From Candidatus Saccharicenans sp. (GTDB lineage: Bacteria; Acidobacteriota; Aminicenantia; Aminicenantales; Saccharicenantaceae), in assembly GCA_030017715.1 (NCBI GenBank), contig JASEIU010000001.1, positions 82,677 to 146,676 of the forward strand: a DNA stretch of 64,000 nucleotides. Reading direction: 5' to 3'. This document shows positions 9,068-16,781 of this stretch, piece by piece. The stretch's first letter is position 1. Each line of letters begins with the position of its first letter. The position numbers and the translations under genes were made by a program. The notes beneath the pieces were generated by a model. It ran no database searches and had not been told where the DNA came from. It worked only from the letters and a program-made list of their open reading frames with translations.

Positions 9068-10039
9068 ATGAAAAAGAATCATTATCGTTTTCTGTCAATC
9101 TTAGCGGCCATATTTTTCCTGGCCCAGGCTCTGGCTCTGGCTCAGGCCGGGCGAGGTGTCGGACGGCTGGGAGGAGTGGTGCTCGACAATAATGACAAGC
9201 CGGTGGTCGGAGCCAGACTGGTTCTGACCTACATCCAGGATGCCGGGGGCCTTAAACTTGAAGCCACCACCAATAAAAGGGGCGAGTGGTCTTTTATCGG
9301 TCTGGGTTCCGGTCGCTGGAGCCTGATGGTCTCGGCCGAGGGCTTTTCTCCCGTCACCCAGGAGGTAACAGTCAGTCAGCTGGAAAAGAATCCGAGAATG
9401 GTCATCAAATTGCAGAAGTCCAGCGGAGGAGTGTCCATCATTCAGGACCAGGCTTCCCTGGAGCTCCTGGACCAGGGCAATGCCTTCTTCAATGATGGGA
9501 AGTACGATACCGCCTTAGCCATGTTTGAACAATTTTACGAGAAGAATCCTTCTGCCTACCAGATTTTGCTTAATATCGGTGATTGTTACCGTAAAAAGGG
9601 CGAGATGGATAAGGCCTTAGAATATTACAATCAGGTCATTGAAAAGGCCAGGGGAGACATGGCCATGGGGGTTAATATGACGGCCAAGGCTCTGGCCGCT
9701 ATCGGTCTGGTCTATCTCGAGCAGGACAATCTGGAAGAGGCTACCAAATATTTCAAGCAATCGGTGGACACTGCTCCTCAGGACGAGGTGGTGGCCTTTA
9801 ATGTGGGCGAAGTTTTCTTTACCAACCAGAAGCTGGACGAGGCGGAAAAATATTTCAAGATGGCTTCCGACATCAAACCCGACTGGCCGGAACCCTATCT
9901 CAAACTCGGCTACGTGGCCCTAAATAAAAACGATGTGCCCACAGCCATAGAAAATTTCGAAAAGTTCCTGAAGCTGGAGCCTCAGGATTCTCCTCGGGTG
10001 GCTGTTGTCCAGCAGATTCTGCAGGCAATAAAGAAATAA
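9068..10039 (+). CDS. Exported carboxypeptidase-regulatory-like domain protein with TPRs (module A)
   Basis: 323 residues from the ATG at 9068, which has GGAGG five bases upstream; an in-frame ATG at 9056 lies on that ribosome site and is less likely. Residues 1-25 are a signal peptide ending LAQA. Residues about 35-115 are a transthyretin-like carboxypeptidase-regulatory fold ('VVLDNNDKPVVGARLVLT', 'GSGRWSLMVSAEGF'). From about 130 to the end are four to five TPR units ('LNIGDCYRKKGEMDKALEYY', 'LAAIGLVYLEQDNLEEATKY'). It is likely a periplasmic or surface scaffold. It follows the GWxTD gene closely, and the same pair recurs at 39786-42891, so the pairing is not accidental. Confidence 0.82.
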   Translation: MKKNHYRFLSILAAIFFLAQALALAQAGRGVGRLGGVVLDNNDKPVVGARLVLTYIQDAGGLKLEATTNKRGEWSFIGLGSGRWSLMVSAEGFSPVTQEVTVSQLEKNPRMVIKLQKSSGGVSIIQDQASLELLDQGNAFFNDGKYDTALAMFEQFYEKNPSAYQILLNIGDCYRKKGEMDKALEYYNQVIEKARGDMAMGVNMTAKALAAIGLVYLEQDNLEEATKYFKQSVDTAPQDEVVAFNVGEVFFTNQKLDEAEKYFKMASDIKPDWPEPYLKLGYVALNKNDVPTAIENFEKFLKLEPQDSPRVAVVQQILQAIKK

Positions 10040-10180
10040 GTACCCGAAGCGTTGGTTGGCGGCGGTCAAACCGCCAGAATATCAGCCTGCGGTGAGTTCC
10101 CTTCGGCGGGACGGTGGTGTATATTATCTTCGACCGGATTAAATTATCTTTGGCAAAAAATAATATACCGGGCTGGTCTT

Positions 10181-12430
10181 ATGGGAAAGAAAAAAAAGCA
10201 AAAAAAGTCAGTCAGACCTGGGATAACCGAAAGCGGGCCACCGACCGGGGAAGAAGGCGCTTTTTCCGGCAAGCTGAAAAGTGACCAGAGCGGAGTTAGA
10301 AAGGCCTCCGGCGGAAAATTTAAGTTATTTGTTATCATCGGGTTGGCGCTGCTTCTGCTCCTGATTTTAATTTTCAGGGGAGGAAAGCAGTCTGGCTACC
10401 AGCCGGACCGAATTGCTTCGGCTAACATCCTGCTGCTCACGCTCGATACCACCAGAGCCGACCATCTCGGTTGTTATGGCTACCGGGACGCCCGGACCCC
10501 CAACCTTGACCGGCTGGCCAGGGAAGGGATTCGTTTTGCCAGCGCCTATTGTCCGGCCCCCCTGACCCTTCCATCTCATACGACTATTTTAACCGGGCTG
10601 GAACCTTTCCGTCATGGGGTTAGAAATAACGGATATTACCTGCCGGCTGAGGTCAAAACCGTTACTGAAACTCTGAAGGCCAGGGGATATAAAACCGCGG
10701 CTTTTGTTTCATCTTTTTCGGTTGATTCTCGCTTCGGCCTGGACCGGGGCTTTGAGGTCTATGACGATACTTTTCAGGCCGATTTGCCCTTCAAGACGAT
10801 GAACGCCGAGCGTCGGGCGGCTGATACCTTCTCCAGGTTCGCCCGCTGGCTGGATCAAAATTACCGGGGCCAGTTTTTCTGCTGGGTTCATTTTTTCGAC
10901 CCGCACCTGCCTTATGACCCGCCGGAACCATTCAGCCTGGAATTCGGCCACCGTCCCTACGACGGAGAAATCGCTTACATGGATGTTTACGTCGGCCGGA
11001 TATTGAAGGCCCTGGAAGAAAAGGGAATCCTGGATAAGACAATTATCATTGTGGCTGGCGACCATGGCGAAGGATTGGGGGGCCGGGCGGAACTTGGTCA
11101 TGGAGTCTTCCTTTATGAAGAGACAGTCAGGGTGCCTTTAATTTTCTGGAATAAAAAGATATTTACCAGGCCGGCGGTAGTCGAATCCAGGGTGCGTTTG
11201 ACAGATGTAGCTCCGACCATTCTTTCCTGGCTTCGGGCTGAGGAAGAAGCGACTGAGATGCAGGGCGAGAACCTGGAAGGTTATTTCCAGCGGAAGGAAA
11301 AAAAGGATAGGGATACGATCATAGAAACTTTTTATCCCCGGGAGAATTATGGCTGGTCGGAACTGGTCGGGATTATTTCCGGCCGCTGGAAATTTATTCA
11401 ATCCCCGCGGCCCGAACTTTTTGACCTCAGAGCCGACCCGGAAGAAAGAATGAATCTTTTCTCCACCAAGCTGGAGTTGGCTGCAGAATTCAGGCAAAAA
11501 CTCGAAAAAGTCCTTCTGGGCTCATCGTCTCCGGCTTCGGCCGCGGCTACCCGGCCTGAAGATGTGGAACGATTGCGTTCCCTGGGATACCTCAACCTGG
11601 CTCCGGCCAGAGGTCGGTCCGCCTACCCTGACCCCAAGGAAAAAATAGAACTTCTTAAAATGATCCAGGAAGCTCAGGCCTACGAATACCAGGAGAAATA
11701 TGACCTGGCTGAACAGGCTTACCTGAAAATTCTGGAAGAAACTCCTGATTCGCCGGCCAGCTACGTCAACCTGGCCCTGGCCCTGGCCCGGCAGCAAAAA
11801 ATGGATGAGGCCATAGCCATCCTTAACCGGGGGCTGGAGAGATTGCCCGATTCAGAAATCCTGCTGGTCAGGCTCGGACACACCTACGCCGTCTCCGGGA
11901 AATTCTTGCTGGCCCTGAAAACGATGGAAAAGGTGCTGCAACTCAACCCTCGAAATGTGGATGCCCTGACCGTCAGCGCCGGCATCCTGGATGCGGCCGG
12001 AAGAAGGGAAGAAGCCTGGACCTTTTATCGAAAAGCGCTTGAGGTTGAGCCGGAAAGCAAGACCCTGAGAACCAGCCTGGCCGGAAGCCTGGCCTCAGCC
12101 GGCCAGTTATCCGAAGCCCTTGAGATTTACAGAAGACTCATTGAGGATTTTCCTGATGACCAGAGCCTGTATCAATTTGCGGGGCTGGCCTATTCTTACC
12201 TTGGCGATCACGACCAGGCGATCTTTTATCTAAAACAGGCTGTGGCCATCACCCCCACCCGCTCCGGTTATTTCAACCTGGCCGTGGCTTATGAGAAAGC
12301 CGGCCGGACCAGGGAAGCGGTTGAATATTTCCGACGCTACCTGGAAAATTCCAGCGGAGATAACGAAGCAACTATCCGCCTGGCCCGGCAGGAACTGGAG
12401 CGGCTGGAGAAAAAGCTGGGCGGAAAATAG
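10181..12430 (+). CDS. Sulfatase-like (alkaline phosphatase superfamily) membrane protein with TPRs (module A)
   Basis: 749 residues from the ATG at 10181; upstream in-frame codons lack coding character. A basic cytosolic tail (KKKKQKKS) is followed by one membrane helix at about 49-66 (VIIGLALLLLLILIF), with the rest in the periplasm. The sulfatase fold spans about 80-490: metal-site D89 in 'LLTLDTTRADHLGCYG' and the later ligands in 'GDHGEGLGG' and 'GHGVF'. The position that forms formylglycine in true sulfatases (C/S-x-P-S-R) reads T129-L-P-S-H, so the enzyme cannot use formylglycine; Thr is the nucleophile in related phosphoethanolamine transferases. The last 230 residues are TPRs. Whether it is a sulfatase, phosphodiesterase or transferase is open. 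A close relative is at 33790-36087. Confidence 0.85.
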   Translation: MGKKKKQKKSVRPGITESGPPTGEEGAFSGKLKSDQSGVRKASGGKFKLFVIIGLALLLLLILIFRGGKQSGYQPDRIASANILLLTLDTTRADHLGCYGYRDARTPNLDRLAREGIRFASAYCPAPLTLPSHTTILTGLEPFRHGVRNNGYYLPAEVKTVTETLKARGYKTAAFVSSFSVDSRFGLDRGFEVYDDTFQADLPFKTMNAERRAADTFSRFARWLDQNYRGQFFCWVHFFDPHLPYDPPEPFSLEFGHRPYDGEIAYMDVYVGRILKALEEKGILDKTIIIVAGDHGEGLGGRAELGHGVFLYEETVRVPLIFWNKKIFTRPAVVESRVRLTDVAPTILSWLRAEEEATEMQGENLEGYFQRKEKKDRDTIIETFYPRENYGWSELVGIISGRWKFIQSPRPELFDLRADPEERMNLFSTKLELAAEFRQKLEKVLLGSSSPASAAATRPEDVERLRSLGYLNLAPARGRSAYPDPKEKIELLKMIQEAQAYEYQEKYDLAEQAYLKILEETPDSPASYVNLALALARQQKMDEAIAILNRGLERLPDSEILLVRLGHTYAVSGKFLLALKTMEKVLQLNPRNVDALTVSAGILDAAGRREEAWTFYRKALEVEPESKTLRTSLAGSLASAGQLSEALEIYRRLIEDFPDDQSLYQFAGLAYSYLGDHDQAIFYLKQAVAITPTRSGYFNLAVAYEKAGRTREAVEYFRRYLENSSGDNEATIRLARQELERLEKKLGGK

Positions 12431-12862
12431 AGCCCTCCCGGGGCCTGTGGCCGCCGATGGTCTGGCCTGGTTGTTCCGGCTGTGACCAGGCTTTGGGGTC
12501 AGTTTTACTTCAGAAGATAATGTCGTGTCTGTTAGTCGAGGCCCAGGGTTTCCTGTTGAGTTAACGATTCATTATTATTTTCCCGCCATGACGTTAAGCG
12601 CTTCTGGCGGAAATGGGTGGCCCGAGATATCGTCCTGCCTGACAGGCCTGTTTTCCCTCATTCTTTTGATTACTCATTTGAAAATTTAAAGATTAAATTA
12701 AAATATTTGCCCGCAGATGCGCTCTGGTTAAATCCAGAGATAAAACCGGCGATAAAAGACTCCTGGGATTAGGGGGCAGCAAAGTCGTAATCAGCTTTGC
12801 CAGGAAAAGGCAGTTTTGCCAATAACAAAAATTGATCTTTAATGGTTTGTCCTTTGACCGGA
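12431..12862. other. Intergenic gap without a recognisable gene
   Basis: Between the sulfatase gene and the receptor terminator. I see no supported reading frame, RNA gene or sigma-54 site here. Confidence 0.6.
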
Positions 12863-12903
12863 AAATAAAAAGCCCGTCCCCGCCTTCCGGCGGGGACGGG
12901 CTT
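12863..12903 (-). terminator. Strong rho-independent terminator of TonB receptor 1
   Basis: A perfect 15-bp stem (12870-12884 with 12889-12903) closes on a TTCC loop. Read on the minus strand it runs into TTTTTATTTT, about 20 nt after the receptor stop codon. Confidence 0.95.
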
Positions 12904-12924
12904 GAGCGTCTGCTTTAACTCAGC

Positions 12925-15900
12925 TTAGAAGGTGAACTTGAAGCCCAGTCTTGCCGACCAGGTGCCGAATCTGGAGGACCACCAGCCGAAAGCGGGATGC
13001 GGGTCAACCACCGGATCCTGAGTGAACAGCGTCTGCCACTGATCTTTGAAGGTTCCGTTCAGCATCAGATCTTCGTAGTAGACGTTGCCGAAAGCAGGGC
13101 CGGAATTGTAACGAGAACCGACTCTGTTCAGGTCGAAAATTTTTCCGGTGATGGATTTGGTGTTGGTGATGTTGTTAACCTGGAGGTTGATGCCCACCCC
13201 ATATTTTCCGGCAAAGCGCAGGGTATATTCAACATAGACATCGGCCCAGACGTTCCAGGGCAGGCGGCCCAGGTCGCCGTAGCCGTTCGGCCACATATAA
13301 GCATTGCAGAGGTTGATTCTGGTGCTCAGCGGATAGCCGCTTCGGGCATAAGCAGTCACACCGACAGTCAGACCGAAGGGGAAAGCATAGGAGCCGTAGG
13401 CTTTGATGTAGTGGGTTCTGTCGTGAGGCAGGGGTCCGCCCAGCTCTGTGCCGTCAGCCTTGAAGGGCATGAACCAGTAGTCGAAATAACGCTCGACGTT
13501 AGGCGACACACGGCCGGCTTCGTCGGAGCTGGCCAGACCGCCGTAGTTACCCTGAACGCGGCTCAGGGTGTAGTTGATGCCGCCCTGCCAGTTGTGGCTG
13601 AATCTCTTTTCCAGGGCCAGGTTCAAGCCGTAATAATCTCTCTTGGCTTTGGGCATCGGCCAGAAAGCGTCTGATATAATTCCGCCCTGAGACACGGGTC
13701 TGGCCCAGCCATAACCCGGGTTGGCGAACATGTAAACTTCAGCAAAATTGCCGGGAGAAATTTCTTCGTAGGCGCCGATGTCTTCGATGGTTCTGATCAG
13801 GTGCTTGTAAACGGCGCGGGCGGAGAAAGACAGGTCTTCCAGGATCTTCTTTTCGGCACCGAAGCTGATTTCCATCTGGGAAACAGGTTTCATGCTGGGG
13901 TCAACGGCGTCGAAGGAAGGATAACGGAAGTCGATGGTACCAAGATATTCATTACCGCCCGGAGCCTGGTCAGCCAGGTCTTCAAAGTTTCCGGTGTTGA
14001 TGAAGTTAGCGGCGATCAGAGTCCAGTCGAGTTCGTTCAGAGCAAAGTAGCTATTTTTCCACTTGAAACCGCCGAAAGCACCTTCGGCCATGTAGAGCTT
14101 CATAACGTCGTAGTAAATGCCGAAGCTGCCGAACAGTTTCAGGCTGGAATCTCCGAAGACATCGTAAACCAGGCCCAGTCTCGGAGCCAATTTGTCCTTA
14201 AAGTCGAACTTGATCGGTGTTATGTCATAGGTTGGGTCGAAGGATGGAATGTATTCGTACTCAGTCCTGAGTCCAAAATTGATGGTCAGGCGGTTTCCGA
14301 TGGTCCAGGAATCCTGCAAGTAAAGTGCCCAGTTGTTGCTGTGAATGTTCCAGGCCCAGCCATATGGATAGGACTGATAACCGTGTCTGATTATGTAATA
14401 TCCGTAGGTGCCGCGGCCAAATGAACTGGAACGGTTCCAGTAGAGGTTAATACGTGGAGCGCTCGGGGTGTAATTGTAATTTTCGTGCAGCCAGATGAAC
14501 TGGACACCGGCTTTCCAGGCATGCTCACCGGCTAATTGCATATAATAGGTGGCATCCAGGTTGGTGCTGACTTTTTCTCTCAGCTCTTTTTGGAGATTAA
14601 GCCAGGTGGCGGAGTTGGACCAGCCGGCATAATGGACCAGGTCGGGTCGGCCCATAGCATCATACAGGCTCTGGTAAATTGTATTGGCGTAGCTGAAATA
14701 GTAGGTCGGCCCGGCCGGGGGTTTAATACCCTGGTTGCCGATATCCTGTCTGTGCCAGCCGGCTCTTAAAGAAACCAGCAGGTTGTTGGTTCCGGAATAG
14801 TCGGCGGTGAAAGCGGCAGAGAAGTTCGGATAGTCATAACCGTCCTGATAATAGGGGGTTGCCGCGTTGCCTGTTCCGTTGATGCTGGGGATGGAGCCTT
14901 TGTATCTGTAGAAGTTGTTAACATAGCTGGCAGAAATTCTCAGCCCAGTCATCGGGGCGGCCGTTAACTTGATGGAAGCGTTGTCATATCTGTACCACTG
15001 GATGAAATTGTAGTAGGGGCCGGTTCTCTGGTTGAAGTCGCGTAGAGCGTTGGTCTGGGAGTAGATGGGATTGTAAGAACCGAAGAACCACAGCCGGTCC
15101 TTGATAATGTAGCCGCCGAGGCTAAAAACGCCTTCCAGTCTGTAATACTTATCTCTGGCTTTCCCGCCGTCAAAGAACAGGTCGTCGTCGTTCACGTATT
15201 CGTAATGCTGGGTGGTCGGGTCGTAGGGGTCAAGCCGCAGGTAATCTCTGGCTTTGCCCTGCATATAGAGCTTGTTGTTCTCGTAGAAACCGAGAATATC
15301 GCCACGGAAGGTGTTGCCGCCGGAACGGGTAACGACGTTGACCACGCCGCCCATGGAGCCGCCGAACTCAGCATTATAACCGGAAGCGGTGACTTTCAGT
15401 TCGTCAACCAGTTCCAGGACGACGTTCTGGGCTCTGGTTCCGACGTGGATTTCGGTTACGTTGGTACCGTCGACGTACCACATATTTTCGGCACCGGAAG
15501 CGCCGTCAACCGAAATGCCGCCGGCGATGCCTTCGCTGGAAACGCCGGGCACCGTGGTGATCAACGATTCAAAGTTACGGCCACGGGGCAGGCTCAGGAA
15601 GGTTTCCTTGGTCAGAACAGCGCCCTTAACGGTGCTCTTAACGTCGATGAGCGGGCTCTGTCCGACGACTGTCACCTGTTCCTCGATAGCCGCCGGTTCC
15701 ATGGTGACGTTCACCACGATGGTCTGCGACAGCTGCAGGATGATGTCCTTTCTGACCAGGGTCTTGAAGCCCGGCAGAGAGAAAACCAGTTCATAAGTTC
15801 CGGAAGGAAGAGCCAGCAACCGGAAGGTACCGGTACCATCGGTCACGGTGGCAGCTTTTCCGACCAGTTTGGGGCTGGTAGCTTCGACCGTCACGCCCGG

Positions 15901-16023
15901 AAGGGGATTACCCTGGTCATCGGTGACCTTTCCGGTAATCTTACCCTCGGGGTTGATCTGGGCGAAAGCCGTGCCACCAGCCAGCAAGACGAGCAAAGCG
16001 AAAACAAGAAGTTTGTTCCTCAT
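12925..16023 (-). CDS. TonB-dependent outer-membrane receptor, Oar-like (receptor 1, module A)
   Basis: 1032 residues from the ATG at 16023; an in-frame GTG nine bases upstream is only 2 nt from the GGAG and is less likely. After a signal peptide (to about residue 22, AFAQ) comes a carboxypeptidase-regulatory-like domain (about 25-115, 'KVTDDQGNPLPGVTVEA'). A plug domain follows (about 120-235, 'SLPRGRNFESLITTVPGV', 'VDGTNVTEIH', 'GGVVNVVTRSGGNTFRG'), then a long beta-barrel rich in Tyr/Trp/Asn ending in the aromatic 'RLGFKFTF', as expected for BAM-inserted barrels. It imports a ligand in a TonB-dependent manner; the ligand is unknown, though this subtype is often linked to glycans or proteins. 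The gene stands alone between a sigma-54-type promoter and a strong terminator. No TonB box could be assigned with confidence. Confidence 0.93.
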   Translation of the reverse strand: MRNKLLVFALLVLLAGGTAFAQINPEGKITGKVTDDQGNPLPGVTVEATSPKLVGKAATVTDGTGTFRLLALPSGTYELVFSLPGFKTLVRKDIILQLSQTIVVNVTMEPAAIEEQVTVVGQSPLIDVKSTVKGAVLTKETFLSLPRGRNFESLITTVPGVSSEGIAGGISVDGASGAENMWYVDGTNVTEIHVGTRAQNVVLELVDELKVTASGYNAEFGGSMGGVVNVVTRSGGNTFRGDILGFYENNKLYMQGKARDYLRLDPYDPTTQHYEYVNDDDLFFDGGKARDKYYRLEGVFSLGGYIIKDRLWFFGSYNPIYSQTNALRDFNQRTGPYYNFIQWYRYDNASIKLTAAPMTGLRISASYVNNFYRYKGSIPSINGTGNAATPYYQDGYDYPNFSAAFTADYSGTNNLLVSLRAGWHRQDIGNQGIKPPAGPTYYFSYANTIYQSLYDAMGRPDLVHYAGWSNSATWLNLQKELREKVSTNLDATYYMQLAGEHAWKAGVQFIWLHENYNYTPSAPRINLYWNRSSSFGRGTYGYYIIRHGYQSYPYGWAWNIHSNNWALYLQDSWTIGNRLTINFGLRTEYEYIPSFDPTYDITPIKFDFKDKLAPRLGLVYDVFGDSSLKLFGSFGIYYDVMKLYMAEGAFGGFKWKNSYFALNELDWTLIAANFINTGNFEDLADQAPGGNEYLGTIDFRYPSFDAVDPSMKPVSQMEISFGAEKKILEDLSFSARAVYKHLIRTIEDIGAYEEISPGNFAEVYMFANPGYGWARPVSQGGIISDAFWPMPKAKRDYYGLNLALEKRFSHNWQGGINYTLSRVQGNYGGLASSDEAGRVSPNVERYFDYWFMPFKADGTELGGPLPHDRTHYIKAYGSYAFPFGLTVGVTAYARSGYPLSTRINLCNAYMWPNGYGDLGRLPWNVWADVYVEYTLRFAGKYGVGINLQVNNITNTKSITGKIFDLNRVGSRYNSGPAFGNVYYEDLMLNGTFKDQWQTLFTQDPVVDPHPAFGWWSSRFGTWSARLGFKFTF

Positions 16024-16130
16024 TCGAATCACTTCTCCTTTCGAATGATTTTAAATCCCTTCACCCTGGGATGGTTTCTGGCCATCCCGGCCCATAAATT
16101 TAAAGAAATAAATTCCGGGACTCTTCTGTC

Positions 16131-16142
16131 TATCACCTCCTC
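16131..16142 (-). promoter_or_regulatory. Second Shine-Dalgarno-like sequence in the receptor 1 leader
   Basis: The minus strand reads GAGGAGGTGATA, a near-complete complement of the 16S rRNA 3' end, but it lies about 108 nt before the chosen ATG and has no properly spaced start codon after it. The same arrangement precedes receptor 2. Confidence 0.5.
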
Positions 16143-16182
16143 AAATATAAAATTAATATAAAAAGTCATCCCCTTATTATAA

Positions 16183-16197
16183 GCAATTATCGTGCCA
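16183..16197 (-). promoter_or_regulatory. Sigma-54 (-24/-12) promoter of TonB receptor 1
   Basis: The minus strand reads TTGGCACGATAATTGCTT. It contains TGGCAC (16197-16192), five bases and TTGC (16186-16183), a full match to the RpoN consensus with exactly 10 nt between the GG and GC dinucleotides. Expected transcription start is near 16171, giving a leader of about 148 nt. Confidence 0.8.
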
Positions 16198-16211
16198 AAC
16201 CGGGTGCAATA

Positions 16212-16274
16212 TAAATAATTGAAAACAATAAAAATAAAATTTCTGCCAAAAACAAGAATTCATAAAATTGAATT
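16212..16274 (-). promoter_or_regulatory. Upstream region of receptor 1: IHF-like site and activator-type palindrome
   Basis: 16212-16224 reads TTTCAATTATTTA on the minus strand, one mismatch from the IHF consensus WATCAANNNNTTR. 16257-16274 is AATTCATAAAATTGAATT, with 6-bp arms and a 6-nt spacer, about 86-103 nt upstream of the predicted start, where enhancer-binding activators of RpoN usually bind. The binding proteins are inferred; the DNA is AT-rich, so chance matches are possible. Confidence 0.4.
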
Positions 16275-16328
16275 ATCATCCAAAAAGTTGAATTGATTAG
16301 TCTTCTCGCCCCCGTCAAAGCCCTGGGA

Positions 16329-16403
16329 TGGTGGGCGATAGAGGATTTGAACCTCTGACTTCTACCGTGTGAAGGTAGCACTCTGCCACTGAGTTAATCG
16401 CCC
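16329..16403 (-). tRNA. tRNA-Val (anticodon CAC)
   Basis: A 75-nt cloverleaf. Acceptor arms GGGCGAT/ATCGCCC pair perfectly, the anticodon stem CTACC/GGTAG encloses TTCACAC (anticodon CAC), the T arm is AGAGG-TTCAAAT-CCTCT, and the discriminator A is followed by an encoded CCA. Confidence 0.97.
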
Positions 16404-16735
16404 ACCCAGCCGCTTTAATTTTATTCAAATCAACACCGCTGTCAACCGGAAATCTGCTGTGCCGCGATCTTCAGTCTGGTCAGAAATAGAACATAACTTG
16501 GGCCGGAGCCCGGAGCCGGTCTTTTTTCCGCAGTTTGCTTCTTGGCGGCCCGGCCTGAATACATTTAAGAGTTTTCGGTCAAACTTGATTGACCCCGGAG
16601 TTTAAGTCAGGTTTTTCGGCTGTTGCCGGTGCTGCAGGCGGCTGCGGATTCGATTGCGCGGCGCGGATTACGCTAATGACTGGACTCAAATGATCAGTCT
16701 CCCGACCTGGGTCGGCCTGGCCGGAAAATATTTAT
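16404..16735. other. Intergenic gap between tRNA-Val and the zinc-ribbon protein gene
   Basis: About 330 nt with no supported gene; only the promoter at its right end is recognisable. Confidence 0.5.
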
Positions 16736-16764
16736 TTGACAGGAAAATTTTTTAGTTTTATAAA
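16736..16764 (+). promoter_or_regulatory. Sigma-70 promoter for the zinc-ribbon/RDD protein
   Basis: TTGACA (16736-16741), a 17-nt spacer and TATAAA (16759-16764) end 17 nt before the ATG at 16782. Confidence 0.65.
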
Positions 16765-16781
16765 TAAGACAGCGAAATAAT

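Noticed and set aside
16050..16150. Leader peptide starting at the GTG in AGGAGGTGATAG before receptor 1
   Set aside because: The GTG overlaps the Shine-Dalgarno itself with no spacing, so ribosomes could not start there.
15205..16161. 318-codon frame antisense to TonB receptor 1
   Set aside because: It is a shadow of the conserved plug and N-terminal domain coding on the other strand.
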